DNA of 64,000 nucleotides. Origin: Streptomyces sp. NBC_01233. GTDB lineage: Bacteria > Actinomycetota > Actinomycetes > Streptomycetales > Streptomycetaceae. Both the position numbers and the translations under genes were made by a program. Below are positions 15,586 to 23,552 of the stretch, in pieces (the first letter of the stretch is position 1; the number at the start of each line of letters is the position of its first letter). The stretch covers positions 3,534,501 through 3,598,500 of the forward strand of contig NZ_CP108514.1 in the NCBI RefSeq assembly GCF_035989305.1, read 5' to 3'. The notes beneath the pieces were generated by a model. It saw only the letters and a program-made list of their open reading frames with translations, did not search any database and had not been told where the DNA came from.

Positions 15586-16569
15586 TCAGCCGCGGCCCGC
15601 GTACATGCGCGCGATCACGTCCTCGATGTCCGGCTCCCGCACCGACAGGTCCACCAGCGGGTACTCCGCCGCCACCGCCGCCACCAGCGGGGCCGCCGAC
15701 GTCCCCGCCGGGAACGCCAGCCACTGCCGCGGCCCCTCCACCTTCACCACCCGCGCACCCGCCACCTCGATCGGCGCGAGTTCCCGCTCCAGGTCCACCA
15801 CCAGGGTCCGCTCGCTCTCCCCCGCCGAGCCCGCCGAGCCCGCCGCGTGCAGACCGTCCAGTGCCCCGTCGTACATCAGCCGCCCGTGGTCGATCACCAT
15901 CACCCGCTCGCAGAGCTGCTCGATGTCCTGGAGGTCGTGGGTGGTCAGCAGCACCGTCGTCCCGAGCTCCTCGTTCAACTGCCGCAGGAAGCCCCGTACC
16001 TTCGCCTTGCTCACCACGTCGAGCCCGATCGTCGGCTCGTCCAGGTACAGCACCTCCGGATCGTGCAGCAGCGCCGCCGCGATGTCCCCGCGCATCCGCT
16101 GCCCGAGCGACAGCTGCCGTACCGGTACGTCGAGCAGCTCGGCCAGGTCCAGCCGGTCCACGCAGCGCTCCAGGTTCTCCGCGAACCGCGCCGCCGGGAT
16201 CCGGTACATCCGCCGCATCAGCCCGTACGAGTCCTTCAGCGGCAGGTCCCACCACAGCGTGGTGCGCTGCCCGAAGACCACCCCGATCCGGTGCGCGAGG
16301 CGCATCCGCTCCCGCGACGGGTCGATGCCCGCGACCCGCAGCCGGCCGCCGCTCGGGGTCAGGATGCCGGTCAGCATCTTGATCGTGGTCGACTTGCCGG
16401 CGCCGTTGGGCCCGATGTAGCCGACCATCTCGCCCCGGGCGACCTCGAAGCTGATCCCGTCCACCGCCCTCACCCGGCGTTTCTCCCGGCGCATCAGGCT
16501 CACCCGGCGCCGTACGTCGAAGACCTTCTCGACCCCGTCCAGCGAGATCAGCGCATCCGTGTCAGCCAC
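15586..16569 (-). CDS. ABC-2 exporter ATP-binding protein
   Basis: 327 aa from a GTG preceded by GGGGAG. Walker A is GPNGAGKST (53-61), the signature motif LSLGQRMR, Walker B VLYLDEPT and the switch His LLTTHD. The sequence after RRREKRRVRAVDGISF and the glutamine-loop stretch (GQRTTLWWDLP) match the DrrA/NatA-like ATPases that pair with two ABC-2 permeases. It powers export of an unknown substrate. It is the third gene of a permease-permease-ATPase operon, with only 2 nt between it and the upstream permease. Confidence 0.92.
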   Translation of the reverse strand: MADTDALISLDGVEKVFDVRRRVSLMRREKRRVRAVDGISFEVARGEMVGYIGPNGAGKSTTIKMLTGILTPSGGRLRVAGIDPSRERMRLAHRIGVVFGQRTTLWWDLPLKDSYGLMRRMYRIPAARFAENLERCVDRLDLAELLDVPVRQLSLGQRMRGDIAAALLHDPEVLYLDEPTIGLDVVSKAKVRGFLRQLNEELGTTVLLTTHDLQDIEQLCERVMVIDHGRLMYDGALDGLHAAGSAGSAGESERTLVVDLERELAPIEVAGARVVKVEGPRQWLAFPAGTSAAPLVAAVAAEYPLVDLSVREPDIEDVIARMYAGRG

Positions 16570-16571
16570 AG

Positions 16572-17534
16572 CTAGCTCCCCGTGCTTCGGTACGAACGGA
16601 CTCCCGCGCGCCACGCCAGCGACGCGGGCAGGAACACCAGGAAGGCGACCAGCGGGCTCAGGTACGCGACCCACCCGGGCAGTCCCAGCGGATCGGGCCG
16701 CCCCAGGACGTGCAGCGCGGGCAGCCAGTTGACGAAGGCGAGCGGCACGATGAAGGTGACCCCGCGCAGCAGGTCCTTCCCGAAGACCGTCGGCGGGTAC
16801 TGCAGCATCGTGCAGCCGCCGTAGGTGAAGGAGTTCTGCACCTCCGCCGCGTCCCCGGCGACGAACTGGAAGGCCGCCCCGGTCACCATCACCGCCGCGA
16901 AGATCGCCGCCCCGGCCACGATCATCACGGGCACCATCAGCACCTTCCCGGCCGTCCAGTCCACCTCCAGGGTCCAGAGCGCCCAGCCCAGCACCCCGAG
17001 CCCCTGCATGACCCGGCCCAGCCGGCGCAGCGCGAACCGGTCCGCCGCCACCTGTGCGAGCACCGGGACCGGACGCACCAGCATCGTGTCCAGCGAGCCG
17101 TCCCGGATCCGGGCACCGATCCGGTCGGTGTTCCCCATCAGCAGGTCCGCCAGGCCCAGGGAGGCCGAGCAGGACCCGTACAAGAGGGCGATCTCGGGCA
17201 ACGTGAAGCCGCCGAGGACGTCCACGTGGGAGAACATGATGAAGATCGCGACGAAGTCGAGCAGGGTGATCGCCGCGTTCCCGAAGGCGGACAGTGCGAA
17301 GGACGCCCGGTACGTCATCGTCGACCGGATCCACATCGCCACGATCAGCCCGTAGCCGCGCAGCCCCTCCCGGACCTCCCGTACGCGATCGCGCCCGCCG
17401 CGCGGACCCGCCCCCAGGGCCTTCAACTCCCGCCCCGGCACCGCCTCGACGACCCCGGCCGCCACTGCTCCCGCCGCCTCCACCCTCTCTACCGCCTCCG
17501 CCGCCTCCACCGCCTCCGCCTCCGCCTCAGCCAC
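16572..17534 (-). CDS. ABC-2 family permease (COG3694-like)
   Basis: 320 aa from a GTG overlapping the end of the upstream permease by 8 nt. The first ~35 residues are an Ala/Glu/Val-rich low-complexity extension. Six membrane spans follow, including ASFALSAFGNAAITLLDFVAI, VLMVPVMIVAGAAIFAAVMV and GWVAYLSPLVAFLVFLPASL. The central NTDRIGARIRDGSLDTMLVRP loop is typical of ABC-2 permeases of the DUF990 kind. It forms an exporter with the neighbouring permease and ATPase. Confidence 0.88.
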   Translation of the reverse strand: MAEAEAEAVEAAEAVERVEAAGAVAAGVVEAVPGRELKALGAGPRGGRDRVREVREGLRGYGLIVAMWIRSTMTYRASFALSAFGNAAITLLDFVAIFIMFSHVDVLGGFTLPEIALLYGSCSASLGLADLLMGNTDRIGARIRDGSLDTMLVRPVPVLAQVAADRFALRRLGRVMQGLGVLGWALWTLEVDWTAGKVLMVPVMIVAGAAIFAAVMVTGAAFQFVAGDAAEVQNSFTYGGCTMLQYPPTVFGKDLLRGVTFIVPLAFVNWLPALHVLGRPDPLGLPGWVAYLSPLVAFLVFLPASLAWRAGVRSYRSTGS

Positions 17535-18342
17535 CCTGGACCACCACCTTCCGCGTCGCCGCCGACTGCAGCAGCCGCCCGGCGCCCAGCAGTACGAGCG
17601 CCCACCCGGCCTGGAACCCCAGCGCCCCGGCCGCGCCCCCGGCCCCCGCGTGCTTGCCCAGCAGGACGTCCATCGGAACCTGCAGCATCGCCGCCCACGG
17701 CAGGACGCGCACGAACTCGCCGAAGTCGCCCGGGAAGACGGTCAGCGGCAGCAGCATCCCGGAGAAGAAGATCGAGACGACGGTGGCCATCATGTTGATC
17801 CCGGACCCGTCCATCAGCCAGAAGGCGAGCAGCCCCAGCAGGTAGCGCACCGCGAAGCTCACCACCAGTCCGAGCGCGACGGAGAGCAGGAACAGCAGCC
17901 AGCGCAGCGGATCGGTGGGCAGCGCCAACCGGAACGCCAGCGCCCCCGCCACCAGCGGGACCAGCCCGCGCCCCAGCAGCTGGAAGCCCGCCCGGCCCAT
18001 GTCGGCCGCGAGCCACCACATCTGAAGGTCCGCCGGCCGGTACAGGTCGACGGCGATGTCGCCCGTGCGCACCCGCTCCTGGATCTCCTCCTGGAAGCCG
18101 CCACCGATCAACGCCCCTGCGGCGAGCAGCGACTGGCTCACCCACACGAAGGTCAGGGCCTGCGCCTGGCCGTAGCCGCCGAGCCCCGGACGCTCGTCCC
18201 ACAGCGCGATGTACGTGTACGCGACGATGAATCCGAACGTGGTGTTGGTGAACACCCCGGCCGCGGTCGCCGTCCCGTAGGTGGCGTACCGCCTGAATCC
18301 CCCTGCCGCGACCGCCAGGTAGAGACGCACTCTCCGGCGCAC
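17527..18342 (-). CDS. ABC-2 family permease (COG4587-like)
   Basis: 271 aa with a GTG start and GGAGGG 5 nt upstream. Six predicted spans include TATAAGVFTNTTFGFIVAYTY and FLLSVALGLVVSFAVRYLLG. The cytosolic loop EEIQERVRTGDIAVDLYRPADLQ parallels the ...DGSLDTMLVRP loop of the partner permease, as expected for paralogous half-channels. It is the first gene of the ABC operon and divergent from the penicillin-binding protein gene across 174 nt. Confidence 0.9.
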   Translation of the reverse strand: MRRRVRLYLAVAAGGFRRYATYGTATAAGVFTNTTFGFIVAYTYIALWDERPGLGGYGQAQALTFVWVSQSLLAAGALIGGGFQEEIQERVRTGDIAVDLYRPADLQMWWLAADMGRAGFQLLGRGLVPLVAGALAFRLALPTDPLRWLLFLLSVALGLVVSFAVRYLLGLLAFWLMDGSGINMMATVVSIFFSGMLLPLTVFPGDFGEFVRVLPWAAMLQVPMDVLLGKHAGAGGAAGALGFQAGWALVLLGAGRLLQSAATRKVVVQGG

Positions 18343-18516
18343 CGTATCCCTCCGTTTTCCACGTCGTTCCTACGTCGGCCAAAGCGCGCGAGCTTAGTGC
18401 GGAGGGGCGATCCACGCGACCGATTTACGCCCGTCCGGAGCGGAATCACCGGCCATCGGGTAGACACCATGAGGTACAGAAGTGGATATTTCGAACGGCG
18501 TCGAGGAGTCCTGGAG

Positions 18517-21009
18517 ATGAGCGACCAGTCACCACCCCCGGGCTGGACCCCTCGCGACCCGGACACCCCGCCCGAAGCACGGAGACCACGGGCGAACCAG
18601 CGGCCCCGGCAGCAACCCGGGGACCGGCAACCGGAGGACCGGCAGCAACGTCAGTCCGAGCCGCAACCCCGCCCGCCCGCACCGGGGAAGAAGCCCCGCC
18701 GCAAGCGGACCGGCTGGCGCCGCCTCATCCCCACCTGGCGCATGGTCCTGGGTGCCGTCCTGCTCCTGGCCCTGCTCGTCGGCGGCGCCCTCGTCGCCGG
18801 CTACCTGCTGGTCGACATCCCGCCGGCCAACGCCGCCGCCACCGCCCAGTCCAACGTCTACCTCTACTCCGACGGCTCCCAGATCGCCCGCGACGGCGAG
18901 GTCAACCGCGTCAACGTGCCGCTCTCCCAGATCCCGCGGACCGTGCAGGAGGCCGTACTGGCCGCCGAGGACCGGGACTTCTACGCCGAACGGGCGGTGG
19001 ACCCCAAGGCGATGCTCCGCGCCGCCTGGAACACCGCGACCGGCAAGGGCACCCAGTCCGGCTCCACCATCACCCAGCAGTACGTCAAGAACTACTACCT
19101 GGGCCAGGAACAGACGATCAAACGCAAGGTCAAAGAGTTCTTCATCGCGATCAAACTCGGCCGCGAGAAGTCGAAGGACTACATCCTCGAGGGCTACCTG
19201 AACACCAGCTACTTCGGCCGCAACGCCTACGGCATCCAGGCCGCCGCCCAGGCCTACTACGGCAAGGACGTCAGCAACCTCACCACCGCCGAGGGCGCCT
19301 ACCTCGCCACCCTCCTCAACTCCCCCAGCGCCTTCGACGTGGTCGCCCACCCCCAGAGCCGCCCCCGCGCACTCGCCCGCTGGAACTACGTGCTCGACGG
19401 CATGGTCAAGAAGGGCTGGCTGTCCGAGACCGAGCGCGCCGCGACGCAGTTCCCCGAGCCCGGCAAGGTCCGCGCGGCCGCGGGCCTGTCCGGCCAGCGC
19501 GGCTACCTCGTGGAGGCGATCAAGGACTACATCGTCGAGAACAAGATCCTCGACGACAAGACCCTCGCCGAGGGCGGCTACCGCATCACCTCCACCATCG
19601 ACAAGCGCCGTCAGAACGCCTTCGTCGCCGCCGTCGACGAGCAGATGGTCGGCAAACTCGACCCCGAAAAGCGCAAGGCGGACCGGCTGGTGCGGGCCGG
19701 CGGGGTCTCCATCGACCCGGCCACCGGCAAGGTCGTCGCCATGTACGGCGGCATCGACTACACCAAGCAGTACGTCAACAACGCGACCCGGCACGACTAC
19801 CAGGTCGCCTCCACCTTCAAGCCGTTCGTCTTCGCGTCCGCGGTCGAGAACGACTCCCGCACCCAGGACGGCCGCCGGATCACCCCGAACACCGTCTACA
19901 ACGGCGACAACAGGCGCCCGGTCGTCGGCGGCCGGATCCGCTTCAACCCCGAGAACGAGGGCCGGGTCTCGTACGGGAACATCACCGTCAACACGGCCAC
20001 CGACCTCTCCGTCAACGCCGTCTACGCACAGATGGCGGTCGACGTCGGCACCAGCAAGGTCAAGCAGACCGCCATCGACCTCGGCATCCCCGCGGACACC
20101 CCGAACTTCGTTCCGGGCCCCGCCATGGCGCTCGGCACGATGCAGGCCAGCGTCCTGGACATGACCCAGGCCTACGCGACCCTCGCCGACCACGGCCGCC
20201 GCACCCCGTACACCTTCCTGGAGAAGATCACCAAGGGCGGCGACACGATCGGCCTGCCCGAGCGCACCCCCACCCAGGCCATCAGCCGCGAAGCCGCCGA
20301 CACCACCACCTCCATGCTGGTCAGCGTCGTGGACAACGGCACCGGTACGGCGGCCCTGGCCGCCGGCCACCCGGCCGCCGGCAAGACCGGCACCGGCGAA
20401 CTGGACCGCTCGGCCTGGTTCGCGGCCTACACCCCGAACCTCGTCACGGTCGTCTCGATGATGGGCCAGGACCCGGACACCGGGACCCTGCAGTCGCTCT
20501 ACGGCGCCCTCGGCGAGGCCCGTATCGGCGGTGGCGGCTACCCGGCCCGGATCTGGGCCGCGTACACGAAGACCGCCCTGGAGGCCACCGACCCCGTCGA
20601 CTTCGACCTGGAACTCCAGCCGGGCGCGGCGCAGCCCCCGCCCCCCTCCCCGGAATCCAACCCTCCGCAGGAGACGCCGGAGGACGAGTTCACGCCGAGG
20701 CCTCCGGTACGGCCGAGCCCGCCGACGGGCGGACAGACCCAGGGCGGCCGCGACAACGGAGGCCAGAACCAAGGGGGTCGCAACAACGGCGGCCAGAACC
20801 AGGGAGGACAGGACAACGGCGGCCAGGACAACGGCGGCCAGACGCAGGGCGGTCAGAACAACGCGGGCCAGGACAACGGCGGCCAGACGCAGGGCGGGCA
20901 GGACAACGGCGGCACCACCCAGGGCACCCAGGGGACGACGGGCACCCAGGGCGCCGACGGCGGGCCGGCCGAAGGCCTGCGCCCTCCACCGTCGGCGTTC
21001 CTCGAATGA
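18517..21009 (+). CDS. Bifunctional penicillin-binding protein (GT51 transglycosylase/transpeptidase)
   Basis: 830 aa from the ATG with AGGAG 8 nt upstream; the long upstream open frame is non-coding. It has a proline/arginine-rich cytosolic tail, one TM helix (about 76-98), then a GT51 domain with EDRDFY (Glu151) and GSTITQQYVKNYY. The transpeptidase domain has STFK (Ser432), SVN (Ser498) and KTG (Lys623). It polymerises and cross-links peptidoglycan at the outer membrane face. The C-terminal ~110 residues are Pro-rich and then a Gly/Gln/Asn repeat tail that is disordered and probably runs through the wall. Confidence 0.95.
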   Translation: MSDQSPPPGWTPRDPDTPPEARRPRANQRPRQQPGDRQPEDRQQRQSEPQPRPPAPGKKPRRKRTGWRRLIPTWRMVLGAVLLLALLVGGALVAGYLLVDIPPANAAATAQSNVYLYSDGSQIARDGEVNRVNVPLSQIPRTVQEAVLAAEDRDFYAERAVDPKAMLRAAWNTATGKGTQSGSTITQQYVKNYYLGQEQTIKRKVKEFFIAIKLGREKSKDYILEGYLNTSYFGRNAYGIQAAAQAYYGKDVSNLTTAEGAYLATLLNSPSAFDVVAHPQSRPRALARWNYVLDGMVKKGWLSETERAATQFPEPGKVRAAAGLSGQRGYLVEAIKDYIVENKILDDKTLAEGGYRITSTIDKRRQNAFVAAVDEQMVGKLDPEKRKADRLVRAGGVSIDPATGKVVAMYGGIDYTKQYVNNATRHDYQVASTFKPFVFASAVENDSRTQDGRRITPNTVYNGDNRRPVVGGRIRFNPENEGRVSYGNITVNTATDLSVNAVYAQMAVDVGTSKVKQTAIDLGIPADTPNFVPGPAMALGTMQASVLDMTQAYATLADHGRRTPYTFLEKITKGGDTIGLPERTPTQAISREAADTTTSMLVSVVDNGTGTAALAAGHPAAGKTGTGELDRSAWFAAYTPNLVTVVSMMGQDPDTGTLQSLYGALGEARIGGGGYPARIWAAYTKTALEATDPVDFDLELQPGAAQPPPPSPESNPPQETPEDEFTPRPPVRPSPPTGGQTQGGRDNGGQNQGGRNNGGQNQGGQDNGGQDNGGQTQGGQNNAGQDNGGQTQGGQDNGGTTQGTQGTTGTQGADGGPAEGLRPPPSAFLE
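20728..20914 (+). repeat. Gly-Gln-Asn repeat tract in the PBP C-terminus
   Basis: The DNA encodes repeats of NGGQNQGG, NGGQTQGG and QDNGG units. A 26-bp stretch is repeated exactly at 20827-20852 and 20872-20897, showing recent expansion. It is likely to vary in length among relatives. Confidence 0.85.
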
Positions 21010-21025
21010 GCGCCGACGAGCGCGG

Positions 21026-21346
21026 TCAGTGACCGGAAGTCACCTTCAGCCCCACCACGGCGACCAGCAGCAGACAGATGAAGAAGATCCGGGAGGCGGT
21101 GACGGGCTCGCCCAGCACCGCCATGCCGAGCACGGCCGCGCCGGCGGCGCCGATGCCCACCCACACCCCGTACGCGGTACCGATGGGCAGGGTCTTCGCG
21201 GCGTAGGACAGCAGCACCATGCTGGCGACGATCCCGGCGCCCGTGAACACACTGGGCCAGAGCCGGGTGAAGCCCTCGGTGAATTTCATGCCGATCGACC
21301 AGCCGACTTCGATCACACCGGCGACAACAAGAAGAACCCAGGCCAT
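21026..21346 (-). CDS. gdx: SMR-family guanidinium exporter (Gdx/SugE-like)
   Basis: 106 aa with GGAGG 7 nt upstream. Four TM helices of the small multidrug resistance family: MAWVLLVVAGVIEVGWSI carries the conserved membrane Glu13, followed by a WPSVFTGAGIVASMVLLSYAA helix and GTAYGVWVGIGAAGAAVLGM with the family GTAYAVWxG signature. The WSIGMK motif after the Glu is typical of the SugE/Gdx subtype rather than EmrE. The mRNA leader carries a sequence that closely matches the guanidine-III riboswitch, supporting guanidinium/H+ antiport as the function. Confidence 0.9.
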   Translation of the reverse strand: MAWVLLVVAGVIEVGWSIGMKFTEGFTRLWPSVFTGAGIVASMVLLSYAAKTLPIGTAYGVWVGIGAAGAAVLGMAVLGEPVTASRIFFICLLLVAVVGLKVTSGH

Positions 21347-21380
21347 GACGGCACCTCCGAGACATCGAGCGATACGGGGT

Positions 21381-21420
21381 GCGTCGTCTTGTCGTACCCG
21401 GTACGGCGCGTCTCGTCGGG
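21381..21420 (-). ncRNA. Guanidine-III (ykkC-III) riboswitch
   Basis: The 40-nt minus-strand segment runs CCCGACGAG ... GCGCCGTACC ... ACAAGACG ... CGC. As I recall the characterised class III guanidine aptamer pseudoknot, it has CCGGACGAG, GCGCCGUACC and GGACAAGACG in the same order and spacing. It ends 34 nt before the SMR gene start, and GGAGG lies between, so ligand binding could expose or shield translation signals. The match was judged by eye against the remembered consensus. Confidence 0.85.
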
Positions 21421-21461
21421 TTCTCCTCCACCGTAGCAAAAGGCGGGCAAAGGGCAGCGAA

Positions 21462-21491
21462 AAGGGCCGGTGACAAAGGCCACCGGCCCTT
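21462..21491 (-). terminator. Terminator hairpin downstream of GroES-like gene
   Basis: An 11-bp perfect stem (AAGGGCCGGTG with CACCGGCCCTT) encloses an 8-nt loop. On the minus strand it is followed by TT, 19 nt past the stop of the GroES-like gene and upstream of the riboswitch, so it insulates the two transcripts. Confidence 0.8.
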
Positions 21492-21510
21492 CTGCGTTTC
21501 CGTTCGGGTG

Positions 21511-21852
21511 CTAGAGGTAGAGCCCGGTGGAGTCCTCCGACCCCTCCAGCCGCTCCGCGGCCACGGCGTGCAGGTCCCGCTCGCGCATCAGCACGTACGT
21601 CGCACCCCGCACCTCGACCTCGGCACGGTCCTCGGGGTCGTACAGGACCCGGTCCCCGGGCTCGACCGTCCGTACGTTCTGCCCGACCGCGACCACCTCG
21701 GCCCAGGCCAGCCGCTTGCCCACCGCGGCCGTCGCCGGAATCAGGATGCCGCCGCCCGAGCGGCGCTCGCCCTCCGGCAGGTCGGACTTCACGAGCACGC
21801 GGTCGTGCAGCATGCGGATGGGCAGCTTGTCGTGGGTGGTGTTCTCGCTCAC
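21511..21852 (-). CDS. GroES-family co-chaperonin-like protein
   Basis: 113 aa with a GTG start. It resembles the GroES/Cpn10 beta-barrel: IRMLHDRVLVKSDLPEGERRSGGGILIPATA includes the mobile-loop position, and EVVAVGQNVRTVEPGDRVLYDPED corresponds to the later barrel strands. It is longer than GroES (about 100 aa), with a C-terminal tail EGSEDSTGLYL, and is not beside a groEL gene. It is probably a paralogue with a specialised or accessory folding role. Confidence 0.85.
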   Translation of the reverse strand: MSENTTHDKLPIRMLHDRVLVKSDLPEGERRSGGGILIPATAAVGKRLAWAEVVAVGQNVRTVEPGDRVLYDPEDRAEVEVRGATYVLMRERDLHAVAAERLEGSEDSTGLYL

Positions 21853-21895
21853 GACCCGAACCTACCTGCCCGCGGCCGCCCCGTGCCGCTCAGGG

Positions 21896-22216
21896 TCACG
21901 CGCGCCTGCGTCGTGCCGACAGGACAACCACACCGACCACACCCACCGCGAGCAGGGCGACCGGCACGATCCGCTCGGGGCGCGGAGTCCCGTCGTCGTG
22001 GCGCAGGCCGTCCCGCAGGTCCGTCAAGACGCGGTTCACCGTGGCGAAGGCCCGCCCGGCCGTGTGGTCGACGGTCGAGACGACCCGGGCCCGCGCGTCC
22101 CCGATGATCGTCTTCGGGTGCACGCGCACGCCGATCTCGTCGAGCGTCTCGGCGAGCTGCTCGCGGCGGCGGACGATGTCCGCTTCGATCTGTGCGGGAG
22201 TCCTGGCTTCGGGCAC
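21896..22216 (-). CDS. DUF3618 membrane-anchored protein
   Basis: 106 aa with a GTG start and GGAGG 7 nt upstream. The N-terminal helix ARTPAQIEADIVRRREQLAETLDEI is the DUF3618 signature, followed by VHPKTIIGDARARV. The C-terminus is a single TM helix, VPVALLAVGVVGVVVLSARRRR. It is divergent from bcp. The function is unknown; it is a small tail-anchored envelope protein conserved in Streptomyces. Confidence 0.88.
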   Translation of the reverse strand: MPEARTPAQIEADIVRRREQLAETLDEIGVRVHPKTIIGDARARVVSTVDHTAGRAFATVNRVLTDLRDGLRHDDGTPRPERIVPVALLAVGVVGVVVLSARRRRA

Positions 22217-22321
22217 CGCGCTGCCTCCGTCGTCGTGGTCCGGGTGGGGGGTAGTCCCCGGTGAACAGTCTGTCAGCTTAGTCTCGAGACGTAGCGATCC
22301 CCTCTTGAGGAGACTGTCCAG

Positions 22322-22789
22322 ATGAGCGAGCGACTCCAGCCGGGCGACACCGCCCCCGCCTTCACCCTGCCCGACGCGGACGGCAACGAGGTCTCGCTCG
22401 CCGACCACAAGGGCCGCAAGGTGATCGTGTACTTCTACCCGGCCGCCCTGACCCCGGGCTGCACCAAGCAGGCCTGCGACTTCACGGACAACCTGGACGT
22501 CCTGGCCACGGCCGGCTACGACGTCATCGGCGTCTCCCCGGACAAGCCGGAGAAGCTCGCGAAGTTCCGCGAGAAGGAGCACCTGAAGGTCACCCTGGTC
22601 GGCGACCCGGAGAAGGAGATCCTGACGGCGTACGGCGCGTACGGCGAGAAGAAGCTGTACGGCAAGACGGTCACCGGAGTCATCCGCTCCACGGTGGTCG
22701 TCGACGAGGCGGGCAAGGTCGAGCACGCCTTCTACAACGTCAAGGCCACGGGCCACGTAGCCAAGATCATCAAGGACCTGGGCATCTGA
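22322..22789 (+). CDS. bcp: Thioredoxin-dependent thiol peroxidase Bcp
   Basis: 155 aa, the family length. It has the peroxiredoxin fold with active-site region YFYPAALTPGCTKQACDFTDN; Cys46 is peroxidatic and Cys51 resolving, the atypical two-Cys Bcp arrangement. It reduces peroxides with electrons from thioredoxin. GAGG precedes the start. It is monocistronic, followed by a hairpin at 22808-22839. Confidence 0.95.
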   Translation: MSERLQPGDTAPAFTLPDADGNEVSLADHKGRKVIVYFYPAALTPGCTKQACDFTDNLDVLATAGYDVIGVSPDKPEKLAKFREKEHLKVTLVGDPEKEILTAYGAYGEKKLYGKTVTGVIRSTVVVDEAGKVEHAFYNVKATGHVAKIIKDLGI

Positions 22790-22807
22790 CCCACCCCCGC
22801 CCGACGC

Positions 22808-22839
22808 AGCGGCCCGCACCCCACCCGGTGGGGGCCGCT
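22808..22839 (+). terminator. Terminator hairpin after bcp
   Basis: AGCGGCCC pairs with GGGCCGCT, and an inner CACC/GGTG pairing extends the stem. It lies 19 nt after the bcp stop. No T-tract, as is usual for Streptomyces terminators. Confidence 0.6.
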
Positions 22840-22928
22840 CCGCTTATCGGACGAAACCGGCCGTAACCGCCCGACTATCGGTCCGTTACTCCATACGAGT
22901 GCCGCGCACGCGGCCGGTAAGGAGAGTG

Positions 22929-23552
22929 ATGGCGGTCCGATACACGCGAGAGCTGCTGGAAGCCGCGGCCCGCGAGACGAACAACTGGGACGACGCAGTC
23001 CGATGGTGCGGCGGCACGCCGACCAGCGGCAGCAGGCGCTATCTGCGGGCGAAGATGCGGGAAGCGGAGATCGACTGTTCCCACTTCCCCACGAAATGGG
23101 CCCGGCACACGGAGGAGCGGCTCCGGGAGCTGGCGGCCGAATCCACGTCCATCTCGGAGGTGGTCAGCCGACTCGGTATCAGCAACGTCGGCGGTAACCA
23201 GACACACATCGCGCGGCGGATCGCGGCTCTCGGCATCGGCACATCGCATTTCCTCACCACCCGGGGGCGCCCCAAGGGCTCTCTGGGGCCTGCGCTCTCA
23301 CTCAGGGACCCGCAGGACGGCCGAGTCCCCGGCGAGCGCTTGCGACGAGAGCTGCTGAAAGTCGGCGTTCCCGAGGAATGCGCCGAGTGCGGCGCTGGCA
23401 CGGTATGGAACGGCAAACCACTCCGACACGAGGTCGATCACATCAGTGGCGAGTGGTGGGACAACCGGCGGGAAAACCTCCGGATCCTGTGCCCCAACTG
23501 CCATGCGGCTACGGACACGTACCGCGGCCGCAAGGCGAGGAGGGCGGCATGA
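22929..23552 (+). CDS. HNH endonuclease with two SHF-type repeats
   Basis: 207 aa from an ATG with AAGGAG 4 nt upstream. The N-terminal half carries two ~50-aa units that each end in a DCSHF or GTSHF motif (YTRELLEAAAR... and HTEERLRELAAE...), probably helix-turn-helix DNA-binding units. The C-terminal HNH domain is CAECG, then LRHEVDHISGEWWDNRRENLRILCPNCHA, with zinc-binding CxxC pairs and the catalytic His. It overlaps the next gene by 4 nt (ATGA). This domain order resembles homing-type or phage-type HNH nucleases. Confidence 0.85.
   Translation: MAVRYTRELLEAAARETNNWDDAVRWCGGTPTSGSRRYLRAKMREAEIDCSHFPTKWARHTEERLRELAAESTSISEVVSRLGISNVGGNQTHIARRIAALGIGTSHFLTTRGRPKGSLGPALSLRDPQDGRVPGERLRRELLKVGVPEECAECGAGTVWNGKPLRHEVDHISGEWWDNRRENLRILCPNCHAATDTYRGRKARRAA

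Noticed and set aside
14057-16420. 787-aa plus-strand frame across the DUF1707 and ABC ATPase genes
   Set aside because: Arg/Ser/Pro-rich shadow with no start signal; the minus-strand genes have intact family motifs.
18529-20772. 747-aa minus-strand frame opposite the penicillin-binding protein
   Set aside because: Antisense shadow with Val/Gly-rich composition; the plus strand carries all PBP motifs.
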